Assembly: GCA_018823415.1 (NCBI GenBank)
Contig: JAHJIN010000256.1
Location: forward strand, 1-49,411
Direction: 5' to 3'
Length of the DNA: 49,411 bases
From: Chloroflexota bacterium
GTDB lineage: Bacteria; Chloroflexota; JAHJIN01
The notes below the pieces were generated by a model that made no database searches, was not told the DNA's origin, and saw only the letters and a program-made list of their open reading frames with translations. Each line of letters opens with the position of its first letter. Within the stretch, counting starts at the first letter, position 1. Below are positions 16,179-27,026 of the stretch, piece after piece. A program made the position numbers and the translations under genes.

Positions 16179-17537
16179 TCAGCCGGGCACCGGCACAGTC
16201 TGCTGGATAGCCGTCACGATGTGCTGGGCCGTGTCCAGCCGGCGAATGCTGGCCCCCAGGTTGCGCAGCTTGTCATCCAAGCGCTCAAAACCCCGATCCA
16301 GGTGCTCCAGCCCCTCGATGTGCGTGACGTCCTCGGCGCAGAGAGCGGCCAATACCAGGGTGCAACCGGCACGCAGGTCGGGCATGGTCACGTGTGCCCC
16401 GTACAGTGGCGTGGGACCGGTGATCACAGCGCTGTGATGATAGCCTTCGCCCTTGAACCGACAGGGCAGGTCACCCAGACAGTCGGTGCTCAGGCGAATG
16501 TTGGCACCCATGCGGTTCAGCTCGGCCGTATAGTGCAGCCGGTCCTCGTACACGGTTTCGTGAATGGTCCCGATGCCCTGAGACTGCGTGAGCAGGGCCA
16601 CCAGTGGCGATTGCCAGTCGGTCATAAAGCCCGGGTGGGTGTCGATCTCTTGCGAGATCATGCGATAGGGGGGCTGGTTGCCACAAAAGCGAATGCCGTC
16701 AGGCACCAACTCGTAATGGACCCCCATGCGATCCATGGCATCTAAAAAGGTGCTCACATCGGCCGGCCGGGCGCCGGTCAGGGTCACATCACCGCCGGTA
16801 ATGGCCGCAGCCACCGCCAACGCCACCACCTCGTTGCGATCGGGAATGGTGCCAAAGGTGACGCCGTGCAGGCGCTCTACGCCGTGAACGACCACGGTGC
16901 GCGGCTCGTGCACCTCGATACGAGCGCCCATCTGTCGCAGCATCTCGAACAGGCTGAGCACCTCGGGCTCACAGGCAGCGTTCTCAATGACCGTGGTGCC
17001 CTGGGCCAGGGTGGCAGTCATCACCAGATTTTCGGTGGTCATGACGCTGGGATAAGGCAGATCAAGGTGCGCGCCGTGGAGCCGGTCAGCGCGGGCGCGA
17101 TAGATGCCGTCGTCGTATTCGATCTGGGCGCCCAAGGCGATCAGTCCGTCGACGTGAAAATTGACCGGTCGCCGGCCAATGCGACAGCCGCCCAGTTGCG
17201 GCACGTGAGCCTCGCCAAAGCGATGCAGCAGCGGCCCCATAGCCATGATGCCCAGCCGGTTGCTCTGCCCGATTTCAAGGGGAATCTCGCAGGTGTGCAG
17301 GTTGGCCGCATTCACCAGAACCCGACCGGCCTCCTGGTGCTCGATGTGCACCCCCAGGGCCTCGCAAATGTGCTCCGTGTATACCAGGTCCTGGATGGCC
17401 GGGACGTTTTCCAGGGTGCAAGTATCCGTGGTCAATAACGACGCCAGTAACATTTTGGTGGCGGCGTTTTTGGCCCCGGAGATAGGGACCACGCCCTCTA
17501 GGCGATGGCCCCCTCTGACTTCTAGAATCTCTACCAT
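16179..17537 (-). CDS. murA: UDP-N-acetylglucosamine 1-carboxyvinyltransferase
   Basis: A 452-residue cytoplasmic enzyme that transfers enolpyruvate from PEP to UDP-GlcNAc, the first committed step of peptidoglycan synthesis. The substrate-binding Lys is in GAKNAATK (residue 23) and the catalytic Cys is C118 in [15 protein letters not shown], so the enzyme should be of the fosfomycin-sensitive type. HPGFMTDWQ corresponds to the loop with the catalytic Asp, and the usual PTD-x-Q there reads MTDWQ. GAGG precedes the ATG. Placement after atpC and before mreB resembles the atp-murA-mbl neighbourhood of Bacillus. Confidence 0.95.
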   Translation of the reverse strand: MVEILEVRGGHRLEGVVPISGAKNAATKMLLASLLTTDTCTLENVPAIQDLVYTEHICEALGVHIEHQEAGRVLVNAANLHTCEIPLEIGQSNRLGIMAMGPLLHRFGEAHVPQLGGCRIGRRPVNFHVDGLIALGAQIEYDDGIYRARADRLHGAHLDLPYPSVMTTENLVMTATLAQGTTVIENAACEPEVLSLFEMLRQMGARIEVHEPRTVVVHGVERLHGVTFGTIPDRNEVVALAVAAAITGGDVTLTGARPADVSTFLDAMDRMGVHYELVPDGIRFCGNQPPYRMISQEIDTHPGFMTDWQSPLVALLTQSQGIGTIHETVYEDRLHYTAELNRMGANIRLSTDCLGDLPCRFKGEGYHHSAVITGPTPLYGAHVTMPDLRAGCTLVLAALCAEDVTHIEGLEHLDRGFERLDDKLRNLGASIRRLDTAQHIVTAIQQTVPVPG

Positions 17538-17672
17538 GTATGCCTCAATGATGCGTGCTTACGGGTCATACCACACGAACCCCGTTTGACGCCATGATAC
17601 CACGTTCTCAATTGCTACGCTGGACGGTCTCCCCATCTTGGTCTCACAGGCAACCCACGGTTGCCCTACGTC

Positions 17673-18113
17673 TTAGCCACGCTCGCTGGGCGGCCGGGAC
17701 CGGCGGCGCCCGCGGTGCTGATCTGCGACCTTGAGGCGGATCAGCGAGCGGCGCAAGGCAGACTCGGCGCGCGCAAAGTCGATTTCGCTGAGCTTTTGGC
17801 TCATCAGGCGTTCGGCACGCCGGCGCGCCTCTTCGGCCCGGGTCTCGTCAATCTCATCGGCTCGCTCGGCGCTGTCGGCCAGGATCACCACCTTGGTCGG
17901 GGTCACGTCCATGAACCCACCACCGATGGCCATGAGGGTCTCTTCGCCGCCCCTTTTCAGCCGCAACACGCCCACCTGTAGGGCAGTGAGCAAGGGCGCG
18001 TGCCGGGGCAGGATACCCAACTCCCCGTCGATGCCGGGGGCGGTGATCATCTCTACCTCATCGGAAAAGACGGTCCGCTCGGCGGTCACAATGTCCACGT
18101 GAATGGTTGCCAT
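17673..18113 (-). CDS. atpC: ATP synthase F1 subunit epsilon
   Basis: A 146-residue central-stalk subunit that couples rotor to catalytic head and can inhibit ATP hydrolysis. The N-terminal beta sandwich (IHVDIVTAERTVFSDEVEMI, then TAPGIDGELGILPRHAPLLT) and GGGFMDVTPTKVVILAD are typical. The C-terminal helices are present (RAEEARRRAERL, FARAESALRRSLIRL), followed by a basic tail of about 20 residues (QHRGRRRSRPPSERG) beyond the usual end. It follows atpD after 15 bases with GGGAG at the ATG. Confidence 0.95.
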   Translation of the reverse strand: MATIHVDIVTAERTVFSDEVEMITAPGIDGELGILPRHAPLLTALQVGVLRLKRGGEETLMAIGGGFMDVTPTKVVILADSAERADEIDETRAEEARRRAERLMSQKLSEIDFARAESALRRSLIRLKVADQHRGRRRSRPPSERG

Positions 18114-18128
18114 GTGCGGCTCCCGGGC

Positions 18129-19553
<1,425 letters not shown>

Positions 19554-19577
19554 TTAGAACGTAGGATAGTTCCCAAA

Positions 19578-19690
19578 CTTGTAGACAAATGTGTACAAGC
19601 CTAGTTGGTGCCCAACGGCACGGGGTGAACTACGCACCCTCTACCCCCCTGGATATCGATCCGTCAGGGGCTACTTGAACGAAGATTCAA
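19578..19690 (-). promoter_or_regulatory. Structured 5' leader of atpDC
   Basis: The leader between the atpD promoter and its GTG contains at least four potential hairpins: CTTGTA/TACAAG (19578-19599), GTGCC/GGCAC (19608-19621), CCCCTG/CAGGGG (19646-19670, with an inner GGAT/ATCC) and TTGAA/TTCAA (19675-19690). It contains no convincing coding frame. It could control stability or translation of beta and epsilon separately from the other subunits, but no known riboswitch class was recognised. Confidence 0.35.
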
Positions 19691-19825
19691 TGATGGCCTC
19701 ACTTCAGACTCACCTGCTGGCCCTAGACAGAGGCAGAGATCGTGCACACGGGTGCTTGTGGGCGGGTTTTTCACCCCGAGGCTGAAGGTCAGGGGCTCTG
19801 ATTTATGTTTTCAAGTGACGTGAGT

Positions 19826-19854
19826 ATTATAGTACATATGCTCTAGAAGGTCGA
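19826..19854 (-). promoter_or_regulatory. Promoter upstream of atpD
   Basis: On the minus strand TCGACC (19849-19854, four of six consensus bases) is followed after 17 bases by a perfect TATAAT (19826-19831). It lies between the insertion element and atpD, predicting a leader of about 280 bases and independent expression of atpDC. Confidence 0.55.
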
Positions 19855-19872
19855 GGGTCGAACAGATGACCC

Positions 19873-20013
19873 CAGGGCAATCGCGTTTATGAAACCCCAT
19901 CCCACTTATGAACAAAAACCTGGGTTTTGGTGAACCTTATGTCCCACTATGCCCCTATTTTGGAACCTTTTCTGGGAACACGGCCGACAAATCGGCTAAA
20001 CGCGATTGCCCTC
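19873..20013. mobile_element. MITE-like insertion between atpG and atpD
   Basis: Perfect 16-bp terminal inverted repeats (AGGGCAATCGCGTTTA, 19874-19889, and its complement, 19997-20012) bound about 140 bases with no coding capacity. The 8-base sequence GATGACCC occurs directly on both sides (19865-19872 and 20014-20021), as expected for a target-site duplication. CAGGG-type ends with an 8-bp duplication recall the ISAs1 family, but the parent transposon is not in the window. Confidence 0.72.
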
Positions 20014-20192
20014 GATGACCCTGCTGATCCTTGGATGTTCGCAATCGTAATCAACGCAAATCATACCTCGCGGTCAAACCTCGAACACTGCTATTACCAG
20101 GAGCGGTAGACCGAGAGCACCGGCGAAGATACCGCATCCCCGGAACGGTATAGCCCCATAGATCGGGCACCGCGGCAGACAGGGACAGCACC

Positions 20193-21086
20193 TCACACCT
20201 GTGCTGCTTGCCGTTTCCGGCTCTGGTGCAATGCCTCCGCCCCGCCGGCGATCTCGAGCATCTCTTTGGTGATCCCGGCCTGGCGGGCCTTGTTATAGCT
20301 CAACGTCAGACCTTCCACGAGATCGTCGGCGTTATCGGTGGCGTTGCGCATAGACACCATGCGCGCGCTTTGCTCGCTGGCGATGCTTTCCAGCATCGCC
20401 TGATAGATCTGGATCTCGACAAATCGAGGCAGCACCTCGGCCAGGATCTCGGCCGAGCTGGGCTCATAGATGTATTCGCCCACTTTCCGCGGTTCTTCCC
20501 GGGGGTCGAGCCAGATTGGCAACACGCGGCGCAGCGTGGGACGTTGGGTCAGCGTGTTGATAAACATGGTATACCCAACCCAAATCTGGTCGAGTTCGCC
20601 GCTGAGAAAGTCTTCCATGACGATGTGGGCGATGGGGGTGATGTCCAGCAGGGATGGCTGGTCCGGCATGCGCGTGAACTCGGCCCGAACATCATAGCCA
20701 TGCCGGGCCATGAAATCGCGGCCCTTGCGCCCCACAGCGACGATGCTCACCGGGGTATCAGCATGTCGCTCGGTAAAGTGGATGGTGCGGCGCAGCATGT
20801 TGTTGACCAGTGCGCCGCACAGGCCCCGGTCCGGGGTGATGAGCACCAGCCCCATGCGGTGGACTGGCCGATCCTGCAGCAGCGGGTGGATAGCTCCACG
20901 CGACCCCGGCTGGAGCGCCAGATCCTGGAGCACCTCCCAGGCCTTTTCCGCGTACGGCCGGCTGGCCAGGGTCTGAGCCTGGGCCCGGCGCATCTTGGAG
21001 GCCGCCACCATCTCCATGGCCCGGGTCACCTGGGCAATGTTCTTTACCGATTTGATGCGTCGCTTGATGTCGCGTGCGCTGGCCAA
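20193..21086 (-). CDS. atpG: ATP synthase F1 subunit gamma
   Basis: A 297-residue central shaft of the motor. The N-terminal helix (DIKRRIKSVKNIAQVTRAME, then MVAASKMRRAQ) and C-terminal helix (IASEQSARMVSMRNATDNAD, ending TKEMLEIAGGAEAL) are typical, as is LITPDRGLCGALVNN in the middle. The start is a TTG after GGGAGG. It ends at 20193, and the gap to atpD begins there. The C-terminus is a little longer than usual (QSRKRQAAQV). Confidence 0.96.
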   Translation of the reverse strand: MASARDIKRRIKSVKNIAQVTRAMEMVAASKMRRAQAQTLASRPYAEKAWEVLQDLALQPGSRGAIHPLLQDRPVHRMGLVLITPDRGLCGALVNNMLRRTIHFTERHADTPVSIVAVGRKGRDFMARHGYDVRAEFTRMPDQPSLLDITPIAHIVMEDFLSGELDQIWVGYTMFINTLTQRPTLRRVLPIWLDPREEPRKVGEYIYEPSSAEILAEVLPRFVEIQIYQAMLESIASEQSARMVSMRNATDNADDLVEGLTLSYNKARQAGITKEMLEIAGGAEALHQSRKRQAAQV

Positions 21087-21122
21087 ATCGCCTCCCTGCG
21101 AAAAGCTTGCGAATGGACGAAT

Positions 21123-22640
21123 CTAGTACGTGACTGTGGCCTTGAACTCGTTGATGGCGTCCTTGAGTTGAGCTTCCGTCTCCTCGCTCAGTGCCCCGGC
21201 GCTGGCGATGGCGTCGCCGATCTCCGGGTGGGTGGAGGCCATAAACCGGTGGAACGCGGTCTCAAAGGCCCGGATCTGATTCGTGGACACGTCGTCCAGG
21301 TAGCCATTGGTCACGACGTACAGGATCATCACCTGCTGCTCTACCGGCATGGGCTGATACTGGGGCTGTTTGAGCACCTCGGTAATGCGCTGACCGCGGG
21401 CCAACTGGTCTCGAGTGGCTTTGTCCAAGTCAGAGCCAAACTGGGCAAAGGCGGCCAGCTCGCGATAAGCCGACATATCCAGGCGCATCTTACCGGCCAC
21501 CTGGCGCATGGCCCGCAACTGGGCCTTGCCACCCACGCGGCTGACCGAGAGCCCCACGTTCATGGCCGGCCGGATGCCGGCATAGAACAGGTCGCTCTCC
21601 AGATAGATCTGCCCGTCGGTGATCGAGATCACGTTGGTGGGGATGTAGGCCGAGATGTCGCCGGCCTGGGTCTCGATGATGGGCAACGCTGTGAGGCTCC
21701 CGCCGCCGTGGGCCTGGTCGTACTTGGCAGCACGCTCCAGCAGGCGTGAGTGCAGATAAAACACGTCGCCGGGGTAGGCCTCGCGGCCGGGCGGCCGGCG
21801 CAGCAGCAGCGAAACCTGGCGATACGCCCAGGCGTGCTTGCTCAGGTCATCATAGACCACCAACACGTCCTGGCCGGCTTCCATGAACTCTTCGCCCATG
21901 GCGCAGCCGGCATAGGGAGCAATGTACTGCATGGCCGCCGGTTCGCTGGCCGACGCGACCACCACGATGGTGTGATCCAGCGCGCCGTGCTCCTCCAGTG
22001 TGCCCACCACCTGGGCGATCTGGGACAGCTTTTGCCCAACGGCCACATAGATGCACGTCACATCGCCTTTGCGCTGGTTGATGATGGTATCCACCACAAT
22101 AGCCGTCTTGCCGGTCTGCCGGTCGCCGATGATCAACTCGCGCTGGCCCCGGCCAATGGCGGTCATGGCGTCGACGGCCTTGATGCCGGTCTGCAGTGGT
22201 TTGTTGACCGGCTCGCGGACGGTCACGCCCGGGGCGAGACGCTCGACGGGACGGAACCGGGTGGCGCGGACAGGGCCTTTGCCATCGATGGGCTGGCCAA
22301 GGGCGTTGACCACCCGGCCGACAAGCTCTTCGCCCACCGGCACCTGAACGATGCGCCCGGTGCTGCGCACCTGTTGGCCTTGCTCGATGCCGGTATACTC
22401 GCCCAGGATAATGACACCCACCTGGTTGGCTTCCAGGTTGAAGGCGATACCGTACACATTGTTCGAGAACTCGACCAACTCGCTGAGCATGACGCCGGCC
22501 AGTCCTTGGACGCGGGCGATGCCATCGCCCACCTCCACTACGGTGCCCACGTCCACGGCCCGCATTGGCGCGGCAAAGCCCTCGATCTGCTGGCGGATCA
22601 AGGTGGTGATCTCGTCTGTGCGTATGGCGTACCCGCTCAC
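21123..22640 (-). CDS. atpA: ATP synthase F1 subunit alpha
   Basis: A 505-residue regulatory nucleotide-binding subunit of F1. Walker A is GDRQTGKT and the Arg-finger region is ISVTDGQ-like ([17 protein letters not shown], then [20 protein letters not shown]). The N-terminal ~25 residues, which normally contact the delta N-terminal domain, are present ([20 protein letters not shown]) although that delta domain is missing from this cluster. The start is GTG with GGAGG upstream, two bases after the atpH stop. Confidence 0.98.
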   Translation of the reverse strand: MSGYAIRTDEITTLIRQQIEGFAAPMRAVDVGTVVEVGDGIARVQGLAGVMLSELVEFSNNVYGIAFNLEANQVGVIILGEYTGIEQGQQVRSTGRIVQVPVGEELVGRVVNALGQPIDGKGPVRATRFRPVERLAPGVTVREPVNKPLQTGIKAVDAMTAIGRGQRELIIGDRQTGKTAIVVDTIINQRKGDVTCIYVAVGQKLSQIAQVVGTLEEHGALDHTIVVVASASEPAAMQYIAPYAGCAMGEEFMEAGQDVLVVYDDLSKHAWAYRQVSLLLRRPPGREAYPGDVFYLHSRLLERAAKYDQAHGGGSLTALPIIETQAGDISAYIPTNVISITDGQIYLESDLFYAGIRPAMNVGLSVSRVGGKAQLRAMRQVAGKMRLDMSAYRELAAFAQFGSDLDKATRDQLARGQRITEVLKQPQYQPMPVEQQVMILYVVTNGYLDDVSTNQIRAFETAFHRFMASTHPEIGDAIASAGALSEETEAQLKDAINEFKATVTY

Positions 22641-22642
22641 GG

Positions 22643-22894
22643 CTACCCTCCTCCCCGAAGAAGCTGCTCCTGCAGGGCGTCCAGCTTCCCGGCCAGGCTA
22701 CCGTCAATGACCACGTCCCCCACCTGGACGACGATCCCGCCCAAGATGCCCGGGTCTACGGACAGGGCCAAGGCCAAATCTCGCCCGAAGCGCTGCTTCA
22801 GGCTGGTTTTCAGGCGCGCCTGCTCCTCTGCCGTGAGAGGCACAGCGCTGGTGGCCCGGGCCGTGGTGGTCAGGTCTGCAACGGTCCACGTCAT
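22643..22894 (-). CDS. atpH: Short ATP synthase delta subunit (C-terminal domain only)
   Basis: This 83-residue protein aligns by eye with only the last part of delta (usual length about 180): [20 protein letters not shown] followed by [14 protein letters not shown] is the family's C-terminal signature. The N-terminal helical domain, which binds alpha and ties the stator to the head, is absent. There is no room for it upstream, since the start overlaps the atpF stop as ATGA, and atpF has normal length with no extra domain. It could be a genuine reduction with another protein supplying the missing domain, or a past deletion. The remaining reading frame is intact. Confidence 0.85.
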   Translation of the reverse strand: MTWTVADLTTTARATSAVPLTAEEQARLKTSLKQRFGRDLALALSVDPGILGGIVVQVGDVVIDGSLAGKLDALQEQLLRGGG

Positions 22895-23397
22895 AGCTGG
22901 CCCTCCCCGATCCGGCCGATCACCCGGTCGACGAGCTGATGCTGATCGGCCTCGCCCAGGGTTTCCGCCAGGACCTTGCGGGCCATGTCGGCGGCCAGAC
23001 GCACGGTCTCGTCACGTAGCTCGGCCTGCACGCGCTTGCGTTCCAGGCCCAACTCCTCCCGGCCGCGCTGCTTGACAAGCGTGGCTTCCTCTTTTGCCTG
23101 AACCAGGATCTCCTGGCGTGACTTTTCGCCGGTTTCGGTGGCCTGGGCAACGATGGCCTGGCCTTCCCGGCGTGCCTGCTCAATGCGTTCCTGGTAGGCC
23201 TGTTCTGCTTCGGCGGCCCGTTGCTCGGCGACCTTGGCTTTTTCCAGACCCTCTGCAATACGGGTCTGACGTTCAGCCAACATACGCTGCACCGGTCGAT
23301 AGAGAAACGCCGTAAGCAACGCGAACAGCAAACCAAAGTTCACGCATTGCGAGATTAGCAGGGGTATGTTGATGCCGAGGTTCTGCAATGTCTCCAA
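22891..23397 (-). CDS. atpF: ATP synthase Fo subunit b
   Basis: A 168-residue peripheral stalk subunit with one N-terminal membrane segment (about 8-33, NIPLLISQCVNFGLLFALLT) followed by a long charged coiled coil to the end. The normal length and lack of a C-terminal delta-like region rule out the b-delta fusion known in mycobacteria. The start appears to be TTG behind GGGGG. It is followed by the short delta gene in ATGA overlap. Confidence 0.95.
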   Translation of the reverse strand: METLQNLGINIPLLISQCVNFGLLFALLTAFLYRPVQRMLAERQTRIAEGLEKAKVAEQRAAEAEQAYQERIEQARREGQAIVAQATETGEKSRQEILVQAKEEATLVKQRGREELGLERKRVQAELRDETVRLAADMARKVLAETLGEADQHQLVDRVIGRIGEGQL

Positions 23398-23418
23398 GGC
23401 TATGTCCCCCTTTCTCGC

Positions 23419-23649
<231 letters not shown>

Positions 23650-23701
23650 TCAGTAAAAGTGAGAGAAATTGGAAAATAGAAACGAAAAGCGAGAACCTGA
23701 A

Positions 23702-24706
23702 TCAGTGTCCGTCTTCGCCGTGATGCGTCGTGGCCATGGTCATGAACAGCAAGGTCAGGAAGGCGAACACAAAGGCCTGCATGGCTCCCACAAAGATCTC
23801 CAGGCCGTAGAAGGGCAAGGGAACAATGTGTGGGATCAAAAAGATCATGACCCCCAGTAGCACTTCACCGGCGAACACGTTGCCAAAGAGTCGAAAGGAG
23901 AACGAGATGATCTTGGCAAACTCGCTGACCAGCTCCAACGGACCTACAATGAGGTCCATACCCTTCATGGCCTTGCCCCCCAGCAGGTCCCAGAAGGACT
24001 TGAAGGGAATGAACCGATTCACATAGTCCAGGCCCAGGGCTTGCAAGCCGAATATCTGGGTCATGAGCACAGAGATAAAGGCCAGGGCCAGGGTAAAACT
24101 CAGGTCCGAGGCTGCCGAGCGCAGGAACGGCACCACGGCATAGCCGTGTACCTCGTGACCGTGCTCGTCCTGGGCGCCGGGCTCCACTATCTCGTTAGTG
24201 AGGCTATAGAGGTGGACCGGCCCAGCCTGGAATAGCGTCTCGGCCTTGTAGCCCCCCTCGTGGGCCTGATGCATATAGCCGATGCTACCAAAGCCGGGGA
24301 CGAGCCCCATCCAGTTGGAAACCAGCACCCACAAAAAGATGGTCATCACCCAGGGAAAGAACTTGGCGATCCGATCCCCGGCGATGTTGCCAAAAAAGTT
24401 GTACATCATCTCGATGATCATCTCAGCCACGTTCTGCAACCCGGAGGGCACCATCTTCATCTTGCGTGTGGCCAAGAAGGCAAAGACCACCAAGACGATC
24501 ATGGAGAGCCAACTGGCGATGAGGGTATTGGTGATGGAGAATTGGAAGCCAAAGACGTCGACAAAGTGAGGGGGGATTACCGGCTCGGCTGCTAACTCGA
24601 TGGCCGGCAGGGGGACCCGCAGAAAGAGGACCATCAAGGTAGCGACAATGAGAGCAATGACGACGATCATCAATCGAACGAGGCGTGAGCTGAGCACACT
24701 GGTCAA
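23702..24706 (-). CDS. atpB: ATP synthase Fo subunit a
   Basis: A membrane stator subunit holding the proton half-channels. The essential Arg lies in the penultimate helix, in FSFRLFGNVFAGEVLLGV. Other family marks are NWMGLVPGFGSIGYMHQ and QAFVFAFLTLLFMT. I place the start at TTG 24706, six bases after AGAGGAGG; ATG 24727 and an earlier one at 24760 are alternatives without a good ribosome site. With this start it is 334 residues, longer than E. coli AtpB, due to a His/Glu-rich loop around EPGAQDEHGHEVHG. No atpI is seen. Confidence 0.95.
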   Translation of the reverse strand: MTSVLSSRLVRLMIVVIALIVATLMVLFLRVPLPAIELAAEPVIPPHFVDVFGFQFSITNTLIASWLSMIVLVVFAFLATRKMKMVPSGLQNVAEMIIEMMYNFFGNIAGDRIAKFFPWVMTIFLWVLVSNWMGLVPGFGSIGYMHQAHEGGYKAETLFQAGPVHLYSLTNEIVEPGAQDEHGHEVHGYAVVPFLRSAASDLSFTLALAFISVLMTQIFGLQALGLDYVNRFIPFKSFWDLLGGKAMKGMDLIVGPLELVSEFAKIISFSFRLFGNVFAGEVLLGVMIFLIPHIVPLPFYGLEIFVGAMQAFVFAFLTLLFMTMATTHHGEDGH

Positions 24707-24786
24707 GTTCAACCTCCTCTGCGCCATAGAGGGCACTCGCAGTATGGGGCCAGACAGCACCCGGTGGGGGTATCAATGCTGTGGTG

Positions 24787-24815
24787 AGTATAGCATACAG
24801 CCAGATAAAAATCAA
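24787..24815 (-). promoter_or_regulatory. Promoter of the atpB-E-F-H-A-G genes
   Basis: On the minus strand TTGATT (24810-24815) and TATACT (24787-24792) are separated by 17 bases, about 80 bases ahead of atpB. It is divergent from the kinase promoter 30 bases away. Confidence 0.65.
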
Positions 24816-24844
24816 CCCCTTTTTTGGTCAATTCGAGGGCGGTC

Positions 24845-24873
24845 TTGCTTTACGGACACGAGTATGGTACACT
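24845..24873 (+). promoter_or_regulatory. Promoter of the kinase gene
   Basis: TTGCTT (24845-24850) and TACACT (24868-24873) are 17 bases apart, giving a leader of about 37 bases to the ATG at 24917. Confidence 0.55.
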
Positions 24874-24916
24874 GAACGTACTAGCAACGGGCTGGCCCCG
24901 GCCGAACGAGGTGTGT

Positions 24917-26971
24917 ATGACCGTGTCTCAAACCGACCGCTATGTTCCGCAGAAAAAACTGGGCAGCGGCGCCATGGGCGAGGTCTGGCTGGCGACCGAT
25001 ACCTTGCTGGGCCGGCCGGTGGCGATCAAGTACCTGCGAGTCCAGAATCGCCAGTATCGCGATTTGTTTGTGAACGAGGCCCGGCAGTTGGCCCGCCTGA
25101 ATCACCCCAACATCACAGCCATTTATGACGCCGTGTTTGACGAGCAAGCCGGCTATTCGCTGGTCATGGAATACGTGCCCGGCCGGTCGCTGGACGATGT
25201 TTTGGCCGAGCAAGGCCCGCTGGACGTGGACGCGGCGTTGGAATTGGCCCTGGGCATTCTGCGAGCGCTGCAATTCGCCCACCAGCATGGCGTGGTCCAC
25301 CGCGACATCAAGCCGGCCAACGTGATCATCGCCGACCAGGTCAAGGTGACCGATTTTGGCCTGGCCGACCTGACCTCGCGGCTGCTGCACGGCACCGGCT
25401 ATATGGCCGGCACCCCGGGCTATATGCCGCCGGAGCAGATTCGCGGCGAGCGCACCGATGCCCGGTCTGACCTGTATGCCCTGGGCATCACCCTCTTTGA
25501 GATGCTGGCCGGCACCCTGCCGTTCGATTATGAGGATCAGGACGATCTGATAGTGGCACCCATTCGCCAGACGCCGCACGCCCTGCGTAAATTCGCGCCG
25601 GACGCGCCCCTGGTCCTGGAACACACTATCGCCAAGCTGTTGGCCCCAGACCCGGACGACCGCTACCCCTCGGCCGACGTGCTGTTGAACGTGTTAAGCG
25701 CCATCCAGGCACGCCGCACGTTTAGCCAGCCCGGGCTGCAACTGCTGGACCCGAGTGCCACCCCGTTCGTGGACCGGGCCAGCGAGTTGTCACAACTGGC
25801 GGCATGGTGGACGCAAACCCGCGAAACCGGCGCGCCGCATCTGGTGATGGTGCACGGTGAGGCTGGCATCGGCAAGGACCGGCTGGCGGCCGAGTTTCTG
25901 GGCCAGGTGGCAGACGAGGGCTATGCAGCCCTGGTGGGCCGGTGCGACGAGTTTGGCGAGCCATACACGCCCTTCGCCCACATCCTGGCGACGATCTTTC
26001 AGAGCCGGGCCGCGCTGTCGCTGACCGAGGCGGACCGGTCTGGGCACCTCTTGAGCCAGATCCCCAGCCTGGCCCACGCCCTGGACCTGCACCGCTCGGC
26101 CGTGCCGCAGACCGCCAGCCAGCAGCCGGCCGCCAGCGGCGGCATGTGGGCGGCCCTGACCGAGCGCGTGCCCGGAGCAGTCGCCGGGCCAGCCGCGCCA
26201 GAGCAGGCCCAGTGGCGATTCTATGACACGGTCCTGTTCATCGTGGCCGAGCTGGGGCCGGCCGTGTTCTTTTTCCAGGACGCCCAACACCTGGACCAGG
26301 CCAGCACGGCCCTGATCCGCTTTATGCTCCGGCGCGGACGTATCCCGGCGCTGTTTGTCGCCGCGCGTCGGGACGATGAGGGGCCAACCCCCACCAGTGC
26401 GGGGACCTGGCTGCCCGGCGAGATGAGCGAGTTGACCTTGCAGCCCCTCTCGGCGCCAGCCAGCCGTGAACTGCTGGCTGGCGTTCTGGGCGGTCCGGCG
26501 TCCGACGAACTGACCCAGGTCGTGTATCGGCGCAGCCACGGCAACCCGCGGTACATCGAGGAGGTGGCCCGGCACCTGCGGGACACCGGGGCGGTACGTC
26601 AGGGTGACGCCGGCGAGTGGCGCTACCAGCCCGACCAGGACTCGGAACCCCTGCCCCCGGCGTTGCTGACCCGACTGCACCGCCGGCTGGACGCCCTCGC
26701 CCCGGACGCGCGCCAGGCACTAGAAATCGCCGCCGTCATTGGCCCCGAGTTTCACTTTGACACGTGGGTGGCATTGCTGGGCGGCGAATCGGCCCTGGCA
26801 CGCGCGCTGGATGTACTGGATGCGGCACTGGCCCACCACCTCTTGCGTGAGGCCGGCGGCGACCGTTATGCCTTTTACCCGGCCGCCCTGGCCGACGTGC
26901 TGGTGGCGGCGCTGGCGGTTCCCCGGCGGCGGTACCTGGAAGGCCGGGTGGCCGAGATAGACAAGACCTGA
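24917..26971 (+). CDS. Ser/Thr protein kinase fused to a STAND/AAA-type ATPase region
   Basis: A 684-residue protein starting at the ATG preceded by GAGGTG. Residues about 9-270 are a complete Hanks-type kinase: Gly loop GSGAMGEVW, Lys38, Glu54, HRDIKPAN with catalytic Asp130, DFG at 146-148, and GTPGYMPPEQ. A predicted AAA_16-like ATPase follows (about 285-680). Its Walker A reads GEAGIGKDRL, with Asp where Ser/Thr is needed to hold Mg, so ATP hydrolysis is doubtful. The TPR part that usually follows such ATPases is missing. There is no membrane segment, so it is cytoplasmic. The FHA-bearing exporter next door is an obvious candidate substrate or partner. Confidence 0.92.
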   Translation: MTVSQTDRYVPQKKLGSGAMGEVWLATDTLLGRPVAIKYLRVQNRQYRDLFVNEARQLARLNHPNITAIYDAVFDEQAGYSLVMEYVPGRSLDDVLAEQGPLDVDAALELALGILRALQFAHQHGVVHRDIKPANVIIADQVKVTDFGLADLTSRLLHGTGYMAGTPGYMPPEQIRGERTDARSDLYALGITLFEMLAGTLPFDYEDQDDLIVAPIRQTPHALRKFAPDAPLVLEHTIAKLLAPDPDDRYPSADVLLNVLSAIQARRTFSQPGLQLLDPSATPFVDRASELSQLAAWWTQTRETGAPHLVMVHGEAGIGKDRLAAEFLGQVADEGYAALVGRCDEFGEPYTPFAHILATIFQSRAALSLTEADRSGHLLSQIPSLAHALDLHRSAVPQTASQQPAASGGMWAALTERVPGAVAGPAAPEQAQWRFYDTVLFIVAELGPAVFFFQDAQHLDQASTALIRFMLRRGRIPALFVAARRDDEGPTPTSAGTWLPGEMSELTLQPLSAPASRELLAGVLGGPASDELTQVVYRRSHGNPRYIEEVARHLRDTGAVRQGDAGEWRYQPDQDSEPLPPALLTRLHRRLDALAPDARQALEIAAVIGPEFHFDTWVALLGGESALARALDVLDAALAHHLLREAGGDRYAFYPAALADVLVAALAVPRRRYLEGRVAEIDKT

Positions 26972-26998
26972 CAGGTTTTGGCAACCCGCCAGGTCTTG
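26962..26998 (+). repeat. Imperfect palindrome over the kinase stop codon
   Basis: CAAGACCTGACAGGTT (26962-26977) and AACCCGCCAGGTCTTG (26983-26998) pair at 14 of 16 positions. The motif resembles the AACCTGGC/CAGGTC sequences near 10786-10813 and may be a dispersed palindromic repeat acting as terminator or attenuator before the exporter gene. Confidence 0.5.
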
Positions 26999-27026
26999 CC
27001 TCAAAAGGAACCAGGAGATCACTATC

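Noticed and set aside
14946..16745. 599-codon plus-strand frame opposite mreB and murA
   Set aside because: It spans two well-identified genes and a terminator, and the translation (His/Gly/Gln-rich) matches no family.
20208..23075. Two long plus-strand frames opposite atpG, atpA, atpH and atpF
   Set aside because: They are antisense to unmistakable ATP synthase genes and contain no recognisable domains.
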